A stretch of 64,000 nucleotides of DNA from Idiomarina aquatica (GTDB taxonomy: Bacteria; Pseudomonadota; Gammaproteobacteria; Enterobacterales; Alteromonadaceae). Within the stretch, counting starts at the first letter, position 1; each line of letters starts with the position of its first letter. Below are positions 27,230 through 37,693 of this stretch, piece by piece. The notes under the pieces are model-generated. The model worked only from the letters and a program-made list of their open reading frames with translations. It was not told the DNA's origin and searched no databases. The stretch lies in contig NZ_SNXI01000015.1 in the NCBI RefSeq assembly GCF_004362895.1, positions 1 to 64,000 on the forward strand, written 5' to 3'. The translations under genes and the position numbers were made by a program.

Positions 27230-28600
27230 ATGAAACAATGGCTACCTTCGTTCAGCTTCTTATACCGTAAGCGGCCGCGAACTAATCGACGTGCAATAAG
27301 TTTAAGCCCACCGGCGATTCTGGCCGGCGGTTTTTTAGGGTTAATTGTGTTCGGCACGTTGTTATTAAAGTTACCGATAGCTACCGTTGATGATATTAGC
27401 TGGTTGGAAAGCCTGTTCACTGCCACGTCGGCAGTCACAGTTACCGGGCTCGTTGTCGTCGATACCGGAGCTACCTTCTCGGGCTTTGGTCTTACCGTTA
27501 TAGCATTATTGATCCAGGCCGGCGGCTTGGGCTTTATGACCTTTGCGGTGCTCGCGGCTATTTCATTGGGTGGTCAGGTAGGCCTACGTCAACAAATGCT
27601 GGCAAAAGAAGCCATGCAACAGACTAGTCTGGCAAGTATTAAGAAGACGGCCATTGCGGTTGTCACCCTGGCGTTGTTGGCGGAAGCGGTCGCGGTCGTC
27701 ATCATGACGCTGTATTGGTTGCAAGACAAAGGATTCGCTACGGCGCTGGCAGAATCAACTTTTTACGCAATTTCAGCATTTAACAGTGCAGGGTTTGTGT
27801 TAACTCCAAATGGTTTAGTTGATTACCAGGCAGAGCGCACGGTAACGCTGCTCATTTCAGTGTTATTTGTTATTGGCGGGTTGGGCTTTTCTGTCATTAA
27901 TAATATCTATGAGCAGCGACGCTGGTACAAGTTTTCGGTGTATACCAAAGCAATTTTAATTGCCACGTTACTGATCAACGCGGCGGCGATGGCAATCATT
28001 TGGTTATTGGAGAGTAATAACCCGGCAACCCTGGGTAGCCTACCGTGGTACGATCAGGCGGTTAATGCGTGGTTTCAGGCAACCACACCACGCTCGGCAG
28101 GCTTTAACACTGTCGATACCGGAGCTATGACCGAGGCGAGTGCGGTATTTACCTTATTGCTAATGTTTATAGGCGGCGGTTCAATGAGTACCGCGGGGGG
28201 AATAAAGTTAGGTACCTTTATTATTTTGATTCTGGGCACCTACGCTTTTTTGCGCCGGCGAGAGGCAGTCACTTTGTTTGACCGTACGATACCACAAAAC
28301 CTTGTGATGAAAGCCTTAGCGGTCACCGTGGTCTACCTGGGGTTAATCTTTGTCGGTATATTTGCGCTAATGATTTTGAATTCGCTGCCGTTTATAGATA
28401 TAGCCTTTGAAGTTTTGTCAGCATCGGCGACGGTGGGTTTATCGCGGGGTATCACTGCCGACATAACCAGCACCAGTCAGCTGATTTTGATTTTTCTTAT
28501 GTTCGCCGGGCGTCTTGGCCCGTTGACGCTTGGTTATTTTGTCGCGACGCCGAAAAAGCGGCATGTGCGCTACCCCGATACCGATATTCAGGTGGGATAA
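27230..28600 (+). CDS. ktrB: Potassium transporter subunit KtrB
   Basis: An inner-membrane K+ channel-like subunit of 456 aa and the Trk/Ktr/HKT superfamily. Four pore-loop repeats are visible: SAVTVTGLV, AFNSAGF, TPRSAGFN and SATVGLS, each with the selectivity-filter glycine. KtrAB in marine bacteria is a sodium-dependent K+ uptake system used in osmotic adaptation. Confidence 0.92.
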   Translation: MKQWLPSFSFLYRKRPRTNRRAISLSPPAILAGGFLGLIVFGTLLLKLPIATVDDISWLESLFTATSAVTVTGLVVVDTGATFSGFGLTVIALLIQAGGLGFMTFAVLAAISLGGQVGLRQQMLAKEAMQQTSLASIKKTAIAVVTLALLAEAVAVVIMTLYWLQDKGFATALAESTFYAISAFNSAGFVLTPNGLVDYQAERTVTLLISVLFVIGGLGFSVINNIYEQRRWYKFSVYTKAILIATLLINAAAMAIIWLLESNNPATLGSLPWYDQAVNAWFQATTPRSAGFNTVDTGAMTEASAVFTLLLMFIGGGSMSTAGGIKLGTFIILILGTYAFLRRREAVTLFDRTIPQNLVMKALAVTVVYLGLIFVGIFALMILNSLPFIDIAFEVLSASATVGLSRGITADITSTSQLILIFLMFAGRLGPLTLGYFVATPKKRHVRYPDTDIQVG

Positions 28601-28634
28601 CGCGTTAAAATTATAATAATGAGTAACAATAACT

Positions 28635-30527
28635 ATGTTGAAGTCTCTAAGGTTTAATCAAAAAGTTATTCTGGCCGCATCGTTGATACTGGTGTTGGTA
28701 CTTGGCATTTTTACTTTGACTAACTTTTATCAAATGTCGAGCCAGATACGTACTGATTTACAAGCGCAGATGCGGGCGCTGTCCGGCTCCGTTTCCAGTA
28801 ACATTTCGCAGTGGCTAAACGACCGTATGCGCATTGTGCGGGCGACAGCCAGCGCGTATTCAGCGGATGACACATTTGCCGATGCCTTGGGCAAAGTACA
28901 GCAAAGCAAGGCGGCTGGCGACTTCAAAAACGTCTATTATGGCTTGACTGATGGCACATTTATCCTTGATGACACCAGTATCAATCTGCCTGACGATTAC
29001 GATGCTCGCTCCAGACCCTGGTATCAGTTGGCACTGGAGCAGGATCAGCCGACCTATACAAAGCCTTATATCGACGTCACCACCAATGAACTAACCATCT
29101 CGGCTGTGGTTCCGATGAAGGAAAACGGGCGTCTGTTAGGCGTCGCCGGCGGAGATATGATGCTGGATACCATCTCTGCTATCGTTAATGATGTCGACTT
29201 TATGGGGCTTGGATTTGCTTTTCTAGTCGACCAGCAAGGAAGTATTCTCAGCCATCCAGATACTGACAGAGTGGATTCCTCGTTAACGGATTACCTGGGT
29301 AATGATGCAGCGATAAAAAACGAATTTGTTAACTACGATGTCGACGGCATATCACGTTTGGTTTCGTTTAGGAAAATAGACGGTATTGACGGAGTTAACT
29401 GGTACCTGGCGGTTGCGATTGACGAAGAGAAAGCGTATGCGGGGGTCTCCTCGTTTGCCTGGACGGCGCTGGTTTATATGGTTATCGGCATCATTGCGGT
29501 GGTGTTGTTGCTGAGCTGGCTATTGAATTTGTTACTAAAACCGCTGCAGCGTTTGCGTCACGCGGTAACCGATATGGCGCGGGGAGAGGGCGATCTGACA
29601 CAACGCCTGCCGGTTGAATCTAACGATGAATTTGGACGTTTGTCACAGCGCATGAATGAGTTTATTGCCAAAATTCACGGTGCTATCAGCGATGTTCAAC
29701 AGGCGTCCTCGCAATTAGAGAAGAACGTAACGGCAATGGCTGCAGCTAATCGTGACTCGGTTAATTTAGGCGATGAGCAAGCCAGCCGTACACAAACCAT
29801 TGCAACCGCAATTAATCAATTGGGAGCCAGCGCTAATGATATTTCTGGTAGTGCGGCTACAGCTTCGGAACGTGCCTCAGAAGCGAATCATAAATCGACA
29901 GAGGCGCGGCAGGCTTTGACCGAAAATCGCCAACAAATTGAAACCCTGTCACAACGGATGCAGGAATCTGCTGAAGCAATCCATGAACTGGATGAAAATA
30001 CGCAAAATATTGGCCAGATACTGGAAGTCATTAAAGGCATTACCGAGCAAACTAACCTTTTGGCACTGAATGCGGCGATAGAGGCTGCACGTGCAGGAGA
30101 GGCCGGCCGAGGCTTTGCTGTAGTTGCTGATGAGGTAAGAAGCTTAGCGCAGCGTACGGCAGACTCGGCCGGCGAAATTGAGGCGATGATTGAGCGTGTT
30201 CGCAAAGGCACACAAACGGTTGTCGGTGTAATTAAAGAAAGCGAGGCGACCAGCGATGCTTGTGTTACGTCAGCTGAGCAATCGTCGACCCATATGGCAG
30301 AAATCGACCATATTATTGGTCAGATCGACGACGTAAACCACACGGTCGCGTCAGCAACTGAACAGCAGAACTCGGTTATTAAGTCGTTAGATCAGGACGT
30401 CTCTGATATCAGTCAACTTAACGAAAAAACACAGCAAAACTTGCGCCGCAGTAACGACGCGTGCGAGCAGTTACAAAAAGAATTTGATCGTTTAGAATCC
30501 TTAGTCAGTAAGTTTAAATTACAATAA
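28635..30527 (+). CDS. Methyl-accepting chemotaxis protein (dCache type)
   Basis: A 630-aa transmembrane chemoreceptor. Helix TM1 is at about 10-32, a large periplasmic dCache sensor at about 35-275 ([16 protein letters not shown]), TM2 at about 277-300, then HAMP and a cytoplasmic signalling domain. The highly conserved hairpin tip is [19 protein letters not shown]. It signals to CheA/CheW; the ligand is unknown. Confidence 0.93.
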   Translation: MLKSLRFNQKVILAASLILVLVLGIFTLTNFYQMSSQIRTDLQAQMRALSGSVSSNISQWLNDRMRIVRATASAYSADDTFADALGKVQQSKAAGDFKNVYYGLTDGTFILDDTSINLPDDYDARSRPWYQLALEQDQPTYTKPYIDVTTNELTISAVVPMKENGRLLGVAGGDMMLDTISAIVNDVDFMGLGFAFLVDQQGSILSHPDTDRVDSSLTDYLGNDAAIKNEFVNYDVDGISRLVSFRKIDGIDGVNWYLAVAIDEEKAYAGVSSFAWTALVYMVIGIIAVVLLLSWLLNLLLKPLQRLRHAVTDMARGEGDLTQRLPVESNDEFGRLSQRMNEFIAKIHGAISDVQQASSQLEKNVTAMAAANRDSVNLGDEQASRTQTIATAINQLGASANDISGSAATASERASEANHKSTEARQALTENRQQIETLSQRMQESAEAIHELDENTQNIGQILEVIKGITEQTNLLALNAAIEAARAGEAGRGFAVVADEVRSLAQRTADSAGEIEAMIERVRKGTQTVVGVIKESEATSDACVTSAEQSSTHMAEIDHIIGQIDDVNHTVASATEQQNSVIKSLDQDVSDISQLNEKTQQNLRRSNDACEQLQKEFDRLESLVSKFKLQ

Positions 30528-30545
30528 TTGATGTAGGAGATTGAT

Positions 30546-30983
30546 ATGAAGGGTGCATTACTAGTTGGCGCATTAGCCATGCTGGGTGGTCCGGTATTAG
30601 CGACCGCCGAAGCGCAGGAAATGTCACGTTCAGCGTCAGCTGAAGGTGCGCAGGCATACATTATTTCGCCGCAGGACGGCGAAGTGGTTAGCAAGACATT
30701 TAAGGTTAAGTTTGGCCTGACGGGAATGGGTGTCGCGCCTGCTGGCGTTGATATGAAACACACCGGACACCACCATCTGTTAATTGATAAGGACGAGATG
30801 CCCGCACTAGGACAGCCTATGGGTTCAGATGTAATTCATTTCGGCGGCGGTCAGACCGAAACAACCGTTACACTGGAACCCGGCGAGCATACCCTACAGC
30901 TTATTTTGGGTGATAAAAATCACGTGCCACATGAACCTGTAGTGATGTCTAAAAAGATTACCATTACGGTAAAAGAAGACTAA
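30546..30983 (+). CDS. Secreted DUF4399 protein
   Basis: A 145-aa exported protein with a signal peptide over about residues 1-23. The rest matches DUF4399, a small beta-rich domain with histidine-rich HTGHHHLL and GEHTLQLILGDKNHVPH stretches that could bind metal. Its function is unknown. AGGAG lies upstream of the ATG. The stop overlaps the convergent dinB stop by 4 bp. Confidence 0.85.
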   Translation: MKGALLVGALAMLGGPVLATAEAQEMSRSASAEGAQAYIISPQDGEVVSKTFKVKFGLTGMGVAPAGVDMKHTGHHHLLIDKDEMPALGQPMGSDVIHFGGGQTETTVTLEPGEHTLQLILGDKNHVPHEPVVMSKKITITVKED

Positions 30984-32050
30984 TCTAAATCAAGTTCTAG
31001 CTGTTGCTGCTGCTCGGGATCGGGCAGCGCAACACTTACACCAACCAAACGAACCCCTTTGTTATTACCACGACTCCAGGCTTGTTCCAATAATTGATAA
31101 AAGGCGCTTGGCGAGACGCGTTGAGTCGCTCTAGAGACTGTCGTTTGGGTAAAGTCCGAAAACTTTAATTTTACGGTTTGTGAGCGAATGGGCTGTTCAC
31201 GCCAGTGCGTAATCTGTAGACGCTTTTTCAGCTTGGGCAGCAATTGTTGCTGGCAGTAATCCTGTGCAGTCACCAGGTGCGTCATGTCAGCCGAGAGCGT
31301 CTGCTCAACCCCCACACTTTTCCGCACTCGTTCGGTGACGACCTCGCGTTTATCGATACCCTGACAGCGTTGATGTAATAAATAACCCGCTTTTTCGCCG
31401 ATAATTTCTTGTAGCCGCGCTACGGTCACTGCTTGTATATCCAAACCCTTAATTAAGCCATGCTGGGCTAACAGCTTTTGGCTTTTGGGGCCAACGCCGG
31501 GAATTCGTTTCAGATCAAGTTGAGAAATGTACTCGTATATCTGCTCCGGCGTGACCAAAAACTGACCGTCAGGTTTGCGTTCGTCACTGGCAATTTTGGC
31601 GACCATTTTTTGATTTGATATACCCGCCGAGCCGGTAATACCTAACTGACTAATTTTTTGTCGCAAGGCTTGCATGGTTAGCGAGGCGCTGCCTTTAAAC
31701 AAGGTATTTTCGGTTAAGTCCAGATAAAACTCATCAATAGAAGCGGGCTCAATAATATCTGTGACTTCAGTAAGCAACTGTAAAACTTGCCGTGATACGT
31801 CGCGATAGCGGGCATGATCGGGCTTTACAAAAATCAGTTGCGGGCATAGACGGCGCGCCTGGCTGCCGGGCATGGCGCTGCTAACACCATAGCGCCGGGC
31901 CAGGTAGTTCGCGGTCGCAACGACCCCGCGATCGCCGCCTCCGCCCACCGCAAAAGGCTTGTGCCTGAGACTGGGATCACGTAACACTTCGACAGAAGCA
32001 AAGAACGCATCTAAATCAAGTAGTGCTATTTTTCGGGTTACCTCAGCCAA
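30980..32050 (-). CDS. dinB: DNA polymerase IV (Y family)
   Basis: An error-prone translesion polymerase. Catalytic acidic residues are in LLDLDAFFASVE at the N-terminus and SIDEFYLDLTE later; the helix-hairpin-helix region (RIPGVGPKSQKLL) and little-finger domain follow. I chose TTG 32050 (about 356 aa, AGGA seven bases upstream), which places the catalytic motif where it lies in E. coli DinB (351 aa). A GTG at 32110 gives a 20-aa extension with no counterpart. No LexA box was obvious upstream. Confidence 0.88.
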   Translation of the reverse strand: MAEVTRKIALLDLDAFFASVEVLRDPSLRHKPFAVGGGGDRGVVATANYLARRYGVSSAMPGSQARRLCPQLIFVKPDHARYRDVSRQVLQLLTEVTDIIEPASIDEFYLDLTENTLFKGSASLTMQALRQKISQLGITGSAGISNQKMVAKIASDERKPDGQFLVTPEQIYEYISQLDLKRIPGVGPKSQKLLAQHGLIKGLDIQAVTVARLQEIIGEKAGYLLHQRCQGIDKREVVTERVRKSVGVEQTLSADMTHLVTAQDYCQQQLLPKLKKRLQITHWREQPIRSQTVKLKFSDFTQTTVSRATQRVSPSAFYQLLEQAWSRGNNKGVRLVGVSVALPDPEQQQQLELDLD

Positions 32051-32131
32051 GTGTTTATCCTGTGCACATTTGTGGTTATAATCAGACCACAAACTGGGTA
32101 AGATGATCACCAGCCACTTTAGGAGAAACCA

Positions 32132-32563
32132 GTGAAACGTATTAAATCTCTAGCATCTAAAGGCCTTATTGCCTCAATCGCTGCAGTATTTGCAGTAGCT
32201 GCCGGTGCCGCGTCGGTACAGGACAAAATGTCGAAAGAAGCGATCGAAAAGCGTATCGAGCCTGCTGCACAACATTATGTGGCTGGAGAGCAAAGCGATC
32301 AACAAGCATCATCAGGCGGCGGTGCGCGTTCGGGTGAGCAAGTTTACAATACCTTCTGTGCTGCGTGTCATACCTCGGGCGTGATGGGCGCACCGAAAAT
32401 AAACAATGCGGAAGATTGGGAGCCTCGCTTAGCTCAAGGTATGGATACCGTATTGAAGCATGCTATTGAAGGTTACAACGCGATGCCGCCAAAAGGTACC
32501 TGTTCAGATTGCTCGGATGATGAGATTCAGGCTGCGATTGATTACATGATTGCAGACATCTAA
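32132..32563 (+). CDS. Cytochrome c5-type monoheme protein
   Basis: A periplasmic electron-carrier of 143 aa that starts at GTG with AGGAG 7 nt upstream. The N-terminal export signal (about 1-27) is followed by a variable linker and one class I c-type domain. CAACH is the heme-binding motif, and the axial methionine is probably in YNAMPPKG. Two further cysteines (CSDC) match the disulfide of cytochrome c5. It may deliver electrons to terminal oxidases or reductases. Confidence 0.88.
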   Translation: MKRIKSLASKGLIASIAAVFAVAAGAASVQDKMSKEAIEKRIEPAAQHYVAGEQSDQQASSGGGARSGEQVYNTFCAACHTSGVMGAPKINNAEDWEPRLAQGMDTVLKHAIEGYNAMPPKGTCSDCSDDEIQAAIDYMIADI

Positions 32564-32590
32564 TTCAAGCAGCATTACGATTACTTAGAG

Positions 32591-32614
32591 AAGCCACCTA
32601 CGGGTGGCTTTTTT
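32591..32614 (+). terminator. Rho-independent terminator
   Basis: AAGCCACC pairs with GGTGGCTT around a four-base loop, followed by TTTT. It lies 28 bp after the cytochrome gene. Confidence 0.85.
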
Positions 32615-32775
32615 AGTTTTATTGACGTCATAATAAGCGACTTGAATAAATCTTCATCACAGATCTTGCTTCTTTTAAACAGGTGTTTATACTTTACGTT
32701 TGTTACAAATCATAACATAAAGATAAAAGTATCTATGATGCCTATATTAGATAAGCTTTAGGGAAGTGTAAGCGA

Positions 32776-35358
32776 GTGCAAGGGTCTGATATTAATAACG
32801 AATCCGCAAAGCTTGAGGTCGAAAACCTCAAGCTCAGGAAAGTCGTGTCCCGGCTCAAGCAATTAACGCATAAATATCGCTCCGCTGAAGTTATTCAGAA
32901 TGCACTTTTCCAAATTTCCGAGTTAGCCGCTCAAGTGCGTGATATGGACAATTTTTATTGTTCAGTACACGAGATTATTGGCAAACTCATGTTTGCCAAA
33001 AACTTCTACATCTGCCTTTATGACGCGCAGCAGGAAGTCGTCAAGTTTGTCTATTTTGTGGACGAAGTCGATCAAGACACCCTTTTTGAGCAATTGCCGG
33101 TCGAAAAACTTAGCTCTGGTTTAACCGGCTATATATTGCGAACCGGAAAACCACTTCTGTGTCCGCCTGAAGTCTATCAAAGGCTTATTGAAGAGGGCGA
33201 AGTAAAAGAAATGGGCGCGACTCATGTCGACTGGTTAGGTGTTCCTTTAAAAAGCCAGGACTCGGTGATCGGTGTAATGGTGGTGCAGAGTTATGATGAG
33301 TCTTTTCGCTATGACGAAAAGGACGAGGATCTGCTAACCTTCGTATCTCAGCATGTGGTTAACGCACTCGAACGTCTGAAGCAACGAGAATTGATGCAGA
33401 ATGAAATTGAGCATCAGACGGCGGAACTGCGCCATGCAAACGAGAGCTTGATGCGCGAAATTACCGAGCGCGAAAAAGCTGAACAACAAACCGCCGTGTT
33501 GTTTGCGATATCTGAGTTGACCAACACCTCGGATAATATGGCAACCTTTTATAAAAGCCTACATAACGAGATCGGAACGCTTATTCATGCGGATAACTTT
33601 TACGTCGCATTGCTCTCGCCCGATAAAAAGTTTTTGCATTTTCCGTATCATGTGGACGAAACCGGTACGGCTGCAGAACGTCGTCGCGTAAGCCGAGGTT
33701 TAACGGAGTATGTGATAAGGCAGCAGCGGCCGGTATTTATTAATGGCCGCCATCGACAACAACTGATCGAAGATGGCGAAGTTACGCCAGGCACTGGTGG
33801 CGGCAAGTTAGCCAAACAATGGCTTGGTTCGCCGTTGATGCTTAAAGGTGAGGTTTTTGGTGTGATCGCGGTGCAAACTTACGATAGTGAGTTTTTGTAT
33901 CGCAATGATGACCTTGAACTACTTAACTTTGTTTCGCAACACGTCGCTGTAGCTATCGACCGGAAACGTTCGGCAGAAGAGATTCAACGGGTAAACTCGT
34001 TCCTGGAGAAAAAGGTCACCGAACGCACCGAAGAACTTGTGTCGGAGATAGAGCGCCGTAAAAAAATCGAAGCACGACTATTTCATGACGCTCATCATGA
34101 CAGCCTGACGGGGCTGCCAAACCGGGCTCTTTTCACGGAAAGGCTGCAACAGGCAGTAGCGCATAAGCGCCGCCACCCGGAGCATCATTTTGCGGTGTTG
34201 TTTTTAGACCTTGATCGCTTCAAAAATATCAATGATACGTTAGGCCATTCAGCCGGTGATGAGTTCTTACTCGATGTCTCTATGCGTATTAGCGACTGCG
34301 TTAGAGATAACGACATGGTCGCGCGCTTAGGCGGCGATGAATTTGTCGTGTTGCTCGATACGATGACGTCTATAGAGGATGCTAAAGACGTTGCAAAACG
34401 GATGATTCGTAGCCTGAGCGAACCGTTTATGCTGAACGGACAGGAGCATTACTCGGGTGCCAGTGTCGGTATCGCGCTATGCAGAGAAGACAGTGACTCG
34501 GTTGAACGCCTATTGCGTGATGCGGATGCGGCTATGTATCAGGCGAAAAGTCAGGGTCGTGGCCGTTATGTGCTGTTTGACGAACAGATGCATCAGTCGC
34601 TGGTTGATTCAGTAAAACGTGAAACTGCCTTGCGACATGCAAAAATCGAAGAAGACTTTGATGTAGAGTATCAGGATATTGTCGAGTTGGCGTCGAATTG
34701 CGTTATTGGTGTCGAGTTGCAGATTCGTTGGAATGATCCACGACAAACTTTGTCCGCAGATGAGTTTTTGCCGTTAGCCGAAAAGACAGGTTTAATCATA
34801 AAACTAGACCGTTATGTGCTTAAGCGCTGTTGCGAGCGGATTAAAGAATCTCGCGGAAAGTCCATGCCCAGGCAGCATGTTAACTTGTCGGCCAGACACT
34901 TACTTAAAGCGGGTTACATTAATCAGCTGATTGAGCTTGTCGAACGCTATAATGTAGACCCCTCTGCTATCGCGCTGGAATTCTCCGAGACCGCGTTAAC
35001 ACAGAATGACCGGCGTTCGTTAGCCAGTTTACGTCGGCTGTCTGAACTTGGCTTTACCTTAGTCATTGATCACTTTGGCCGTGGTGCAGGTCCGTTGCAG
35101 TACCTATATAATTATCCGTTTTCGATTTTAAAACTCGATCATAATTATGTTGCACGGTTAAAAAGTAACGAACGTGCCAGGGCAATGCTTAAACACGTTG
35201 TAACGCTCTGTGACGAACTTAATATCGCGCTGTTTGCGGCGGGTATTAACACTGAAGAAGAATATGCCCATATTACCCGCCTTGGCGTTGATTTTGCGCA
35301 AGGTCGGTATTTAGATGAGCATAGCGATACGCGTGTTAGCCAACAATCAGCAAGTTAA
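32776..35358 (+). CDS. GAF-GAF-GGDEF-EAL protein with degenerate EAL domain
   Basis: An 860-aa cytosolic signalling protein that starts at GTG. Order: coiled coil (about 7-40), GAF1 (45-205), GAF2 (235-395), coiled coil (400-435), GGDEF (445-605) and EAL-like (620-855). GGDEF is intact (ARLGGDEF with an upstream RDND I-site), so it can probably make c-di-GMP. The EAL half has VEL instead of EAL, DHFG instead of DDFG, and AAGINT where AEGVET supplies a catalytic glutamate, so phosphodiesterase activity is unlikely. The half may bind c-di-GMP or act as a scaffold. It has its own transcription unit. Confidence 0.9.
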   Translation: MQGSDINNESAKLEVENLKLRKVVSRLKQLTHKYRSAEVIQNALFQISELAAQVRDMDNFYCSVHEIIGKLMFAKNFYICLYDAQQEVVKFVYFVDEVDQDTLFEQLPVEKLSSGLTGYILRTGKPLLCPPEVYQRLIEEGEVKEMGATHVDWLGVPLKSQDSVIGVMVVQSYDESFRYDEKDEDLLTFVSQHVVNALERLKQRELMQNEIEHQTAELRHANESLMREITEREKAEQQTAVLFAISELTNTSDNMATFYKSLHNEIGTLIHADNFYVALLSPDKKFLHFPYHVDETGTAAERRRVSRGLTEYVIRQQRPVFINGRHRQQLIEDGEVTPGTGGGKLAKQWLGSPLMLKGEVFGVIAVQTYDSEFLYRNDDLELLNFVSQHVAVAIDRKRSAEEIQRVNSFLEKKVTERTEELVSEIERRKKIEARLFHDAHHDSLTGLPNRALFTERLQQAVAHKRRHPEHHFAVLFLDLDRFKNINDTLGHSAGDEFLLDVSMRISDCVRDNDMVARLGGDEFVVLLDTMTSIEDAKDVAKRMIRSLSEPFMLNGQEHYSGASVGIALCREDSDSVERLLRDADAAMYQAKSQGRGRYVLFDEQMHQSLVDSVKRETALRHAKIEEDFDVEYQDIVELASNCVIGVELQIRWNDPRQTLSADEFLPLAEKTGLIIKLDRYVLKRCCERIKESRGKSMPRQHVNLSARHLLKAGYINQLIELVERYNVDPSAIALEFSETALTQNDRRSLASLRRLSELGFTLVIDHFGRGAGPLQYLYNYPFSILKLDHNYVARLKSNERARAMLKHVVTLCDELNIALFAAGINTEEEYAHITRLGVDFAQGRYLDEHSDTRVSQQSAS

Positions 35359-35362
35359 AAAT

Positions 35363-37375
35363 TTACTTTTTTAACGCATTCTTAAGCATTTCCAGACCCC
35401 GACTACGTTGTTCTTCGTGTTCGGCCTCCGACCTTTGTTTTTTCTGGTGCTCCCACTCCAGATCATCTTGTGGTAACTCATGCAGGAAGCGACTTGCTTG
35501 CGGTTGTGTTACCTCGCCAAACTGACGGCGCTCACGGGCCATAGTAAAAATTAACTGATGCTGAGCGCGGGTAATCCCGACATAGGCAAGACGGCGTTCT
35601 TCCTCGACGTCATCGAGATCGATACTACTTTGATGAGGTAATAATCCCTCTTCCATACCGACTAAAAACACTTGCGGAAATTCCAGCCCCTTAGAAGCAT
35701 GCAGTGTCATTAACTGAACCTGGTCAAAGCTTTCGTCTTCTTCATTACGTGACATCATGTCACGCAAACATAGCCGGCTAACGACCTGATCTAACGACAT
35801 GGGCTCATTCTCGTCGTTGCCTTCGATCATCTCGCTTACCCAACGATGTAGCTCATAGATATTTTTTATTCGCATCTCAGCGGCTTTGGCGCTTGGGCTT
35901 TGTTCAAATAACCAATCTTCATAGCCAATATCGCTTAATAACTGGCGTACCGCATGTTTTGCGTCGGCCTGATGGTCAGCCTGGCGCGCCAGGGTCGACA
36001 TCATGCTGACAAAGGTATCCAGGGCATTAAACACACTGGTGCCCAGTAGCGTTTTAACATGAGGGGATTGCGCGGCTTCAAATAAACTACATCCTAGCTC
36101 TTTAGACAGTTGGCCAATCCGTTCTGTGGTTTGCGGACCAATACCACGTCGTGGCACGTTGATAATGCGTAAAAATGCAGTATCGTCAGTTGGATTTACC
36201 AGCAATCGCAGGTAGGCCATGATGTCTTTGACCTCAGCACGTGCAAAAAATGACTGACCACCTGTTATTTTGTATGGGATGCGGTTATTCATCAGCGCCT
36301 TTTCGAATAAGCGCGCTTGGTGGTTACCGCGGTATAAAATGGCGAACTCGTGATAGTGTGTCTTTTTTAAGAAGCGCTGCTTTACAATTTCAGCCACCAC
36401 ACGTTCAGCTTCATGCTCTTCGTTGCGGCCGTAAATCACCCGCATGGGTAAACCGTATTCCATGTCAGAAAACAGCTTTTTATCGAACACGTGCGGGTTA
36501 TTCTCTATTAATATATTCGCCGCTTTTAAGATCCTCCCGTGAGAACGATAGTTTTGCTCCAGCTTAACGACCTTGAGTTGCGGAAAGTCTTTTTGAAGCA
36601 AAGCCAGGTTTTGCGGCTGGGCGCCGCGCCATGAATAAATCGATTGATCATCGTCGCCGACGACGGTAAATCGTGAACGTTCACCGACAAGTAATTTTAC
36701 CAGTTGGTATTGACTGGTATTGGTGTCCTGGTATTCGTCTACCAGTAAATATTGGAACTTAGTTTGCCAGCGCTTAAGGCTCGCTTCGTTAGTCGCCAAT
36801 AACATTGTTGGTAAACGAATAAGGTCATCAAAATCAACCGCGTTACAGGCGGTAAGGTTGCGTTGGTAATCGGTGTATACCGTGGCGAACTCGCGCTCTG
36901 ACTCAGACACTGCGCGCTGAGCGGCAAGTTCCGGCGTCAGCATATCATTCTTCCAGTTGCTGATTTGGTGAACACACTGTTGAATAAGTTGCTTGTCGCC
37001 ATCCCAGCTATCTTCAGTAAGCGCTTTTATCAACGCAAAGCTATCTTGATCATCGAACAGTGAAAAGCCGGGTTTTAATCCAAGCGCGGATAGCTCTCGA
37101 CGAATGATATTAAGGCCAAGGGTGTGAAATGTTGAAACGGTCAGACCGCGAGTGTTTTGTTTGCCCATGGTCTGTGCAACACGCTCTTTCATTTCTCGAG
37201 CCGCTTTATTGGTAAAGGTAACGGCGGCAATGTGACGAGCTTTATAGATATTATTGCGTATTAAGTAGGCGATTTTTTCGGTAATGACGCGTGTTTTACC
37301 ACTGCCGGCACCAGCCAGAACCAATAAAGGCCCCTGGATATAGTGAACTGCTTGTTGCTGGCGCTCGTTTAACAT
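35363..37375 (-). CDS. rep: ATP-dependent DNA helicase Rep
   Basis: A superfamily 1A 3'-5' helicase that clears proteins ahead of the replication fork. It has 670 aa against 673 for E. coli Rep. Walker A is AGAGSGKT near residue 20, motif II DEYQDTN, motif III GDDDQSIYSWRGA, and motif VI YVGITRAQ. It lacks the long C-terminal Tudor region of UvrD/PcrA, which supports Rep. It is divergent from ubiK. Confidence 0.95.
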   Translation of the reverse strand: MLNERQQQAVHYIQGPLLVLAGAGSGKTRVITEKIAYLIRNNIYKARHIAAVTFTNKAAREMKERVAQTMGKQNTRGLTVSTFHTLGLNIIRRELSALGLKPGFSLFDDQDSFALIKALTEDSWDGDKQLIQQCVHQISNWKNDMLTPELAAQRAVSESEREFATVYTDYQRNLTACNAVDFDDLIRLPTMLLATNEASLKRWQTKFQYLLVDEYQDTNTSQYQLVKLLVGERSRFTVVGDDDQSIYSWRGAQPQNLALLQKDFPQLKVVKLEQNYRSHGRILKAANILIENNPHVFDKKLFSDMEYGLPMRVIYGRNEEHEAERVVAEIVKQRFLKKTHYHEFAILYRGNHQARLFEKALMNNRIPYKITGGQSFFARAEVKDIMAYLRLLVNPTDDTAFLRIINVPRRGIGPQTTERIGQLSKELGCSLFEAAQSPHVKTLLGTSVFNALDTFVSMMSTLARQADHQADAKHAVRQLLSDIGYEDWLFEQSPSAKAAEMRIKNIYELHRWVSEMIEGNDENEPMSLDQVVSRLCLRDMMSRNEEDESFDQVQLMTLHASKGLEFPQVFLVGMEEGLLPHQSSIDLDDVEEERRLAYVGITRAQHQLIFTMARERRQFGEVTQPQASRFLHELPQDDLEWEHQKKQRSEAEHEEQRSRGLEMLKNALKK

Positions 37376-37439
37376 TAAACAGACCCTTAAAGGAGTGGTA
37401 GACTAATGAAGCAACGGATTTTACCGAAAGGAAAAGACA

Positions 37440-37688
37440 ATGGACAATAAAACCATCGAAAACATTGCAAAGCAAATTAGTGAGAGTATGCCGGCAGGCG
37501 TAAAAGAAATGGCGGGTAATGTTGAGCAGCGCGTAAAACAAACGCTGCAGCAACAATTATCTAAGCTCGATTTAGTCACGCGCGAAGAGATGGACGTGCA
37601 ACAGCAGATGCTTTTACGCCTGCGGGAGCGGGTCGAGCAGCTAGAAGCACAGCTAGCAGAGCAAAATTCATCGAACCATAAGGACTAG
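37440..37688 (+). CDS. ubiK: Ubiquinone biosynthesis accessory factor UbiK
   Basis: An 82-aa BMFP-family protein (YqiC-like) with an amphipathic N-terminus and a C-terminal coiled coil (about 50-76). It works with UbiJ to organise the aerobic ubiquinone-synthesis complex. AAAGGA precedes the ATG. It is followed 5 bp later by fpr. Confidence 0.88.
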   Translation: MDNKTIENIAKQISESMPAGVKEMAGNVEQRVKQTLQQQLSKLDLVTREEMDVQQQMLLRLRERVEQLEAQLAEQNSSNHKD

Positions 37689-37693
37689 TTTGC

